Source of the DNA: Bedellia somnulentella
Taxonomy: Eukaryota > Arthropoda > Insecta > Lepidoptera > Bedelliidae
Assembly (NCBI GenBank): GCA_963576735.1
Contig: OY755184.1
Location: forward strand, 4,712,001-4,776,000
Direction: 5' to 3'
Length of the DNA: 64,000 nucleotides
The notes beneath the pieces were generated by a model. The model was given only the letters and a program-made list of their open reading frames with translations. It was not told where the DNA came from and ran no database searches. The translations under genes were made by a program, and so were the position numbers. Below, one piece after another: positions 34,501 through 43,500 of this stretch (the stretch's first letter is position 1; every line of letters starts with the position of its first letter).

Positions 34501-37500
34501 ACTCTTCATAATTTTATTTGTCACACTTTATTTATTAATACATTTTAATACCACCAAAGGGAGGTCATAACAGTCAGTGGTCATATTTTTTTTATTAATA
34601 CTACCTAGGTTTTTTTTAAAACTATAATTTTATTCATGAATTTTTTTCTTCATAACATTCAATGATCATATTGTTTTAATTAATACACTTTGTTATTTAT
34701 TACTATAATATTGCCTGTTGTGTTGAAAATGTTAAATAAGAATAATATTATTTTAATAAAATATCTTTCCATATATTTAAAATACAGATTATGCATTTAA
34801 GGTGCTCGATCCGCTGCGCTTCGCTCGCTCGTTTTATACATAACCTAACCTAGCTAAATGTGACGTAACTTTTCTTCGCCTGCAGGGGGCTTTCTTGCAA
34901 TAAGACTATTTGTCATAGGAACGTTTTTTCATTTCACCGTCGGCTAGACCGTACTATTACTTTGGCTAACTTTGAAACACTATTATGAATAATGTCCAGA
35001 TAAAGTGATTAATTTATTACTTTGTCTATCGAATTTGGCTTTTATATATAATGACCAGTCATTATGTATAATCTCTGTTTAATCACTATGACTGTAACAT
35101 ATATATTGTATACTAGATAGCGCGAGTAGTTTCTTTTTTTCTTTGTTAAAAATAGCTCAGGTCAGACTATAGGACAGTACGAAGTCTATCGGGTCAACTA
35201 GTGAAATATTTAATTCAATAGTCACTGTAAGGGCCAGCGCTGACTGCCGGCATGGCATGGCATGGCATGGCAAAGGATTTCGGTACAGATATAGCATTTT
35301 TAATCTTATAACCATTAGTATAGAATTCATGTTACTTTATTTTGACACAACGATGCCGAGCGAGGCCGCGGTAGGACAGAACGTGCCAAAGCATGCCACG
35401 GGATGCCGCGGCGTGCTGCTGCATCTCGCGATACGCGCGCGCATGACACGGGCCGCCAGTACGCGGCGCAGTGCGTTCGCCGCGCGGGGGGAGGCAAGGG
35501 TACGAGTGTATAATACGTTAAATACTAAATCCCAGTCAATCATTATGAATAAAACTAACTTGAACATGCGCGGAGTTATTTGCCGTGTCATGCCACGGCA
35601 TGCCGCGGAAGGCCGTGGTATCCTTCGGAATGCTGCAGCAGAACTTACCGTGCCATCCTGTGCCATGCCGGCAGTGAGCGCCGGCCCTAATAACATACAC
35701 TAAAACACGTAACAAAGTTACTATAAAATATTTAGTTCAAGAACTTACCTTCTGATAAAGTTGTTTGATTTCCTCTAAATAGTTTGGTGAATTGTTTCCT
35801 TCCAACTGCTCACTTATTTTAAGATCTATTAGTTTATCTTCTGCAGCTATCGAAAGCTTCAAGAACTGATCGCCTGATAAATCGCGGACTGGCTTCTTTT
35901 TCAAATATTTCATCCTGCAGAACATACAAAATATATTATTAGGTATAATTAAACATGTAGCACACGCATCTTGTGCAATACTCATATTCCCATTAAATCT
36001 ATACTCCTCGTAGCATCCATACTCCGCGTAGCATCCATACTCTCCGTAGCATCTACTTTGTCTATTTTTAACCGACTTCAAAAAAAGGAGTGTTCTCAAT
36101 TCTACCGTATATTTTTTTATGTTTGTTCGCCTATTACTTCGTCATTTATGAACCGATTTTGATTATATTTTTTTATTCGAAAGAAGATACTCCCGGATTG
36201 GTACCATGATGAGGATATCAGGGTCTGGTGATGGGATCCTGGAGAAATCGACGGGAACCCTCAAATTTTATAGGCAAATGTACCGCGTTTTACATATTTT
36301 CTGAAGTTATATTGGCAATTGCTTCTGAAAATCATAATATTATGCTGCTGAGCTGATGATGGAAGGTGTAGGTCCTCAATCACTAGCAGCTAGGAAATAG
36401 TTCTTTCAACATTCTATATAGATTTATACTCCTCTTCGTAGCTTTTATAAAGAGAAGTACAGGTTCACTAAACATTTCTTTTGTTTTGTTATTGTTACCG
36501 AGAAAGTACCATGAGACCAGGATCTGATGATGGCATCCCAGGAAATCGAGGGGACTGTCGAAACTCACAATCATATGACAGTGTATTTGTTCAAATAGCC
36601 GATAGGCCTGCCCTGTATAAGGTGAGAACACTGTCTAAGCAAATTGTGGGTACTCTGAACAATAGGTGACTCTGCTAACCCCTTCGGGGATATTCGGAGT
36701 GAACGTTGGAGTTTTTCTTGAGATGTAGATTTGTAGACCATCGCCTTTCGAGGGATTTTAAGAACAATGTAAAGTTACATATGGTTGAACCTATTTAATA
36801 TCGTACAATAATAGAAATACCGGAAATACGAATAATAACCGTCGCTTCCCCATCCGAGAGGCATCTTTGCGAGGTCTACCCATCTCTAAAACTCGTAAAA
36901 TAAAATATTTTTTAACAAAAAGATAACCGACTTCATAGTTGGAAAAACAACCGAAAATAATCAATCTGGTACTAAAAAGTACGAAATATGTTTTTTAATT
37001 GAATATGAGTACTGTGATTAATACCTTAGCAATTTCTTTATTCCACACGCGTCAGTTCAACCTACCTAAATATTAAAATTCTCTTAAATTAATTTTTGAG
37101 TCGGTGCATCCATTTTATCTATTTATATTTTTACTTGTATCTTTTTACTATCATTATTTTACTTAGTGTATATATACTCACGCATAACACGGATGGTTCT
37201 CATCGATCTCTTTCAGCCCCCGTGCTGTAGGCGCCACTGTGACCGTAGCTCTGTCTCTTAGTGCGTCTCGTACAGTTGCTCGCAGTAACGGTTCTCTTGC
37301 TAACTGTACTCCGCACATGTATACCACTTTCATTCTTTCCGTAGCATCCATATTCCCTGTATAATCTATTCTCTTCATAGCATTCATTCTCTTTGTAGAA
37401 ATCATACTTCCTGTAACCATACTCACGCGTAGCATTGATACTTCCGTAGCAACCATATTTCTCGTAGCATCTATACTCTCCGTAGCATCCATTTTATCTA

Positions 37501-40500
37501 TTTATATTTTTACTTGTATCTTTTTGTATTTTTTTATTATCATTATTTTACCTAGTGTATATATACTCACGCATAACACGGATGGTTCTCATCGATCTCT
37601 TTCAACCCGCGGGCTGTAGGCGCCACTGTGACCGTAGCTCTGTCTCTTAGTGCGTCTCGTACAGTTGCTCGCAGTAACGGTTCTCTTGCTAACTGTACTC
37701 CGCACATGTAAACTGCGCGACGGACTACTTCGGCGGCTGAGCCGTGGCTGCCAGCCTGGGAGAAAACATATCTATACTTACTGGGATAAATACTCTTATG
37801 CCTTAATAACTTAGTCGATAACCAAAATCATATTCACTATACAACCGTGATAGCTCAATGGGTAGATCTACCACCTATCATACAGAGAGGTAAGGATTCA
37901 ATTCTAAATGGGGCGACACGAAGTAAGTCATATGTATGGTTAATTTATCATGGTTTTTAATGTAAAGGAAACAGACACTCCTAAATTGTACAAAATAAGA
38001 TAAATGTACAGAGTGTTCGTACAAAACGGCGATAGGTCTGCCTCCTAACACGTGATTACACTTTTAAAACGTGGTATACAATACAGTTAGTCATGGTGTA
38101 GTAATGGTTTTCTTGCTAACTGTACACCGCACATTAAAACCGCGCGACGGACTACTTCGGCGGCTGAGCCGTGGCTGCCAGCATAACGAAAGAGCGAGCA
38201 TAATAACTATTGCGCCGTAATAACTTAGTGGGTAGAACTATATATCATGCAGAGAGGTATGGGTTCCAATACCGAGTCTGACCTACACCAATGTATCCCT
38301 TAAGTAGGTTTTTAACGGCGCGGGAAAACATCGTGAGAAATTATGGTTATCGGTATTGTGATTTGAAAGAAAGTGGGGGTACATAATGGAGTTATGTACA
38401 TGTACATACGTATATGTTTAAGGGTCATAAATCTAAACAAGAGGTAGCTAGAGCTTTGGGGATAGAAATACATCAGCCTCTTTTGTAAGTAGAGTCGAAA
38501 AAAATTGCAAAGTAAATAACGGTTGGTGATGGATCGATGGCACATCGCACAACAATTGAATTGAAAATCCCCGATCGTCACCTATTACATACAACACCAG
38601 CGGAAATAAATGGGCTAGTGAGATTCTAACCTAATCAAATTAGGGATTGTGTATTAAATTACTATGCAGGGTTAATATAAAAATAAGCTGTCGCTGTCAA
38701 TGATTGAAAAAGAATTTTACTAGAGGCAGATTGATAAAAACATTTTTTTTGTAGTACTGATTTTTAAACAAACTATCTCGATATTTGATTAGAGAAGACC
38801 ATATTAAACATATTAAAAAAGATGTGCTTACAAAAGGCGCCGCAGCCTCCAATGGTGGTATAGCTTCCTGCTCCACTTCATGTCTCTGATAGTTGTCACG
38901 AACATTCTCTGCAAACTGCTCCGGGGTTAGACCAAACTTCTTTACCAGCGGTTCTGTGTAATCATTATCAAGTGTTAATATGAATGTAGTTAAGTGTGGT
39001 ACAATGCGCTGTGTACACGTAAGAAGCGTTTATTAATTTGTGGGTAGTGTAAGAATTGGCGCCAACTAAAAACCAGCGTATGGGATGATAAATCTGATTG
39101 ATTCTCTCTACATACATACATATACTCACGGCTATAAATCCCTAGTAGGGGTAGCCAGAGCTGAGGAATTAGAAATTAGAATTAGAATTAGAAATTCCTC
39201 AGCCACTTTTGGAAAGTTGAGTGGGGAAAAGATGGTAAAATAAATGATGGGTCTCTAACAGCATCGCCCAAAAATCCCTTAAAGTCCCAATACCGTTAGT
39301 CGCCTCTCACGTACACCCACCGGAAGAAATGGGATAGTGCTATTCTAAGCCGACACTACACAGCAAAACTCTTACTGCCGAGTTAGTTCCTTTTTGGGGT
39401 TAAAACATATTTAAATATCAGTCCTGGACTGCATTCTTGTTTGTTTGTTCCCTAAAAAAATAAACTTTCTTTCTTTTATATCTAAAGAGGTCAACAAAAA
39501 AAAGTCGGCGCAAAGAAAACACATTTTTAAAAACCTAAACAGAAACAATAATTATCTTACCAATGCCAGTTTTCCTACACAGCTCATAAGGTCCAGACCT
39601 CACAGCATATTTAACATCATTAGCTGGTTCCTCCTCATCAGGCGCTGCCGCCACCGCCGCCGCTGCCTCGTCGGGGTCTTCGCCGTTTTGCTCGGCTTGC
39701 TCGCGAGCCAAGCGTCTGGTAATGTTATATTGGTTATTTCATCTAATGTATGCTGTTTAGATACATATGGGTTGTGAATGATGGTAAAAATAATAGTACA
39801 AGGATGTGAGATAATAATGGTGTTATTAAAATTATGGTAAGTAAGCCATTGGCCGCCGCTGCCTCATCAGGGTCTTCGCCGTTTTGCTCGGCTTGCTCGC
39901 GAGCCAAGCGTCTGGTAATGTTATTTGGTTATTGTATCTGTGGGATTACTGTTAGAGAACACACTACAGCGGACTCACTCGCACATAGCAGCGTCTCACT
40001 CATATCCCCACATCGCGATATGTAAATGTTTTTCGTGATAAGCATAAATACAAACTATAAGTTGGTACACAGCAGGGTGTACTGACCATTATATCTTTGC
40101 TGTTTCTACATATCTAAGTTATAAGTGTAGGGGGGGTCCGAAGTGAGAAGAATAAAAGAGCATGTATGAGAAGAATAATGAATGTAAGGGAAGCAAGAGA
40201 GGTTTGTCAAGATCGTACTAAGTGGCGATCGATAGTCTCTGCCTACCCCGATGGGAATAATGGGCGTGAGTATAAGTAAGTAAGTAAGTGTAGGGGCCCC
40301 ATATCATGTGAGTACACTGTCCAAGCAAAACGTGGGTTCTCTGAACACCAGGTGACGATGTCACGTGATGATCAGAAGTATTAGTGCCTCTGCCAATCCC
40401 TTCGGGGATTTACGGCGTGAACGCTTGAGTCTTATATGTTTGTTTATGGTAAAAGTAATAGTACAATAATGTGAGATAACAATGGTCTTAATTTGGTAGG

Positions 40501-43500
40501 TACTGATTATGGTAAATAATTTTTAAGGCGTTTAAAGAGTACACCAATGATTTAATTGGACTAACGTTTATTTAATTAAGATTGTATCCTAACATTGTAA
40601 GATATGTACGAATGTAAGAGTATGATAGGTAAGGTTTTGCATTGTGATATGTTTTGACTATATATCATACATATCACAATGCAAAAAACAAATACAAACA
40701 ATAAATAAATTATATTGCACTTACTTTTTTTCTTCAAGTTCCCGTTTTCTCTCCTTAGCCCTCTGTACTTTATGCATTTCAGGCAGATCGTGTGAGTAAT
40801 ATAACAGAAAATGTGTGTGTACATCACGTAACTCTTCTGAGGTCTGCACAGCCTTCAATCTAAAAAAATGTTTTTACGTAACGATAAGGATATGAGCAAT
40901 TATGAAATAAACAGTACTGATTTTACATTTATAAGCAACATCATTTATTAGGATTTGTTCATTACCTGTCAATATCTTCATCCTTTACAATCCTCATATT
41001 TTCAGGAATAGGAGCATCTCGATTTTCCATCAATTTGTCGAGTTGGTAATCTCGCATATTGTTTAGTAACTTTAGCAAGTTTTCTTTGCGTTGCTTTAAT
41101 TGACACCACTGAAATTATAATTTGTGACTTCAAAGTAAAGAAACATCCATTTAATTTTTGTGACACAGTTTTAAGTGTACTTCAATAAAATTTGCAATAT
41201 TGTTTTTCTAGCACCAGATTTAGTACCAGTCAAGTTATTAAGAAGGTATCTGGAAGAAACACTGTGTATAAACTTTAGTTAAAAACAAGACAGCGGAGCC
41301 TCAGCAATAGTGTTCTGTTCTAACTTTTTGGCACAAAAACATATTGGATACTACACAATTTTTCTACTTGTGTAAATCAAACATACCTTTGCATCATACT
41401 TGTAAACTTTCCACAAATCGTTAATTGTTAACTCAGGTTGCACATACTCCTTCCTATAGAATGCAATGAAGGGTACTTCCAACGTTTGGTTCCTCATGAA
41501 ATCCAAAGCTTGCCGAATCTTTACCACAGTACTTGAACCTCTGTAATGTAAATAAAAATATTGATTATAAAAATTAACAAGGCAGTATAATCTCTGATAT
41601 GTATCCCTAAGAATATATCGCTACTTTCATATTATAGGGGCACAATTCAAAAAACATGATTGTTGGGAAAATGCGTTTAAAGAGTTTTGAGCCTCTGTAT
41701 TTTCACAAAATCGGTCATAAATAAATTAAACTAATAATAACGAAATCATAAAACTTTATAAGTGTATGTCCATTAAGCATGAAATATCCATATAATATTC
41801 AAACTCGAAATCTCAAGTTTTATAGATGTGCCCCTATATATGTTAATTAACAGGAATGCATTATTATGTAAAAAAGATAATTTAGAAGTGATAGCTTGTG
41901 GCAAAAGTACAGTCAAGAGAAAAGTAAGTGACCTAAAAGTCAAGACATCAAGTCAGGACATCATATAGTATTGAAAAAGAAAAACCTCCAAAACCCTTAG
42001 TCACATTTTACGGTTCTACCTGCCATACCCCATTGGTCATGCATGGCTATTCTAATCCAACACTCGCACGCTTAATACTACAGTGACCTATGTCAAAATT
42101 TTGATGTTTCGAGTTACAATACTACACAGACCTTAAAATCATGCTCAACATATGAATACGAGATGATAAGGACCTAAGTGAAATTGAACCTTTTTGTGCT
42201 AAGAATACGGGTGTTTTCTCGTGCCTATGTTGTAGAGCATGCTTTTTAAGGTCTGTGAAGTATTGTAACTCAGTTCATCAAAATTTTGACATAGGTCACT
42301 GTAGTATTAAGCGTGCTACACACTTCTTAAATGATTATCAAAATCTTACCTGCGCTGTCTCTCCCGAGCTTCCTGCGAGTCAGGTTTAGAAACTGGTGGT
42401 TTCAAGAAGGCTTGTTTGTATATCCATTCTGCCTCGTCTTCCAATTCTGTGCTGCCCTCAGGCACTGCGGTAATTGGCACCTCACGAATTTGCATTCGCT
42501 CTGGCACGTCTGTTTTCCTTATCTATAATAAGCATATAAATAAATATATAAGAGTAATAATAATATAAGACATGGATTTCACATAGTGATATTATAAAAT
42601 ATTATGTGTTTTAATTGGTGCAACTTTTGTAAGAATATTTGTACTGATATATGTGAATATGTGAATTTTGGCTTAAAATGTATGTTCAATAAAGGAAATT
42701 GCTAGTATTTTTCAATATTAGGGAGATTGTTTTTAAATACACGATGTATTAGTAACTTACTTCATTGTCCAAGTCTGTAAAGTGACTTCTTTTCAACTCG
42801 CTTGGCTCATAAATCTCGAAAATGGATTTCTTACTAGATCTTTTAGCTTTGCCTTTCTTAGGCTTACGTTTGACACCTTCACCCTCTTCGTCCTCACTGA
42901 GGTATTCATCCAAATCCTCCTCTTCTTCTTCATCTGAATCTCCATCCCCAAATTTCTCAAATTCTTCATAATCAAAGTCCACACCGAAAATGTCTTGTCC
43001 CTCTTGAAGTGATCTGATTATTAAAAGCATACAATTTATACAGTGATTTTTTGGAAGAGCTGTAGGAGTTTCCTGGACAGTATATTTATTCAGCTCATTT
43101 TAAATAGATATATCAAAAAAAGAAAAGTAAGTTGCCGGCTTTTTTAAGAGCTGTTTATTTTATGAATTAAAAGAGGTTTAATTTCTATTGTATCCACATA
43201 AGTTAGTTTATAATCATAGTATAAAGCTTTGTTGTAATAAAAATTTATTTTCTTGTTAATGCCATAATTTAAGAAATCCTCATCTTTTGTTTTTTAAGTT
43301 TAAAGAAGAAAAATAACGAATAAATACAAGCATGTAACTAGTTATGACTAAATATAATAAGCAAATGCACTCAAAAAGTTCAGAAACAAGGTTGTGTGCA
43401 AGTAAAGCAAAATGTGTTTCGATGCTCATTTCTATATTAGAAACAAGAGCAGCTTCTGTTTCATAACTCTAACCAGAAAAAATATTTTTCTGGTTAGATA

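Noticed and set aside
35257..35703. Open frames of about 120-150 codons on both strands in the GC-rich MITE
   Set aside because: High GC gives few stops by chance; the sequence is bounded by transposon ends and has no protein-like motif.
37337..37495. CRISPR array, because of short regular repeats
   Set aside because: Units are contiguous ~15-bp minisatellite repeats without spacers, in a eukaryotic intron.
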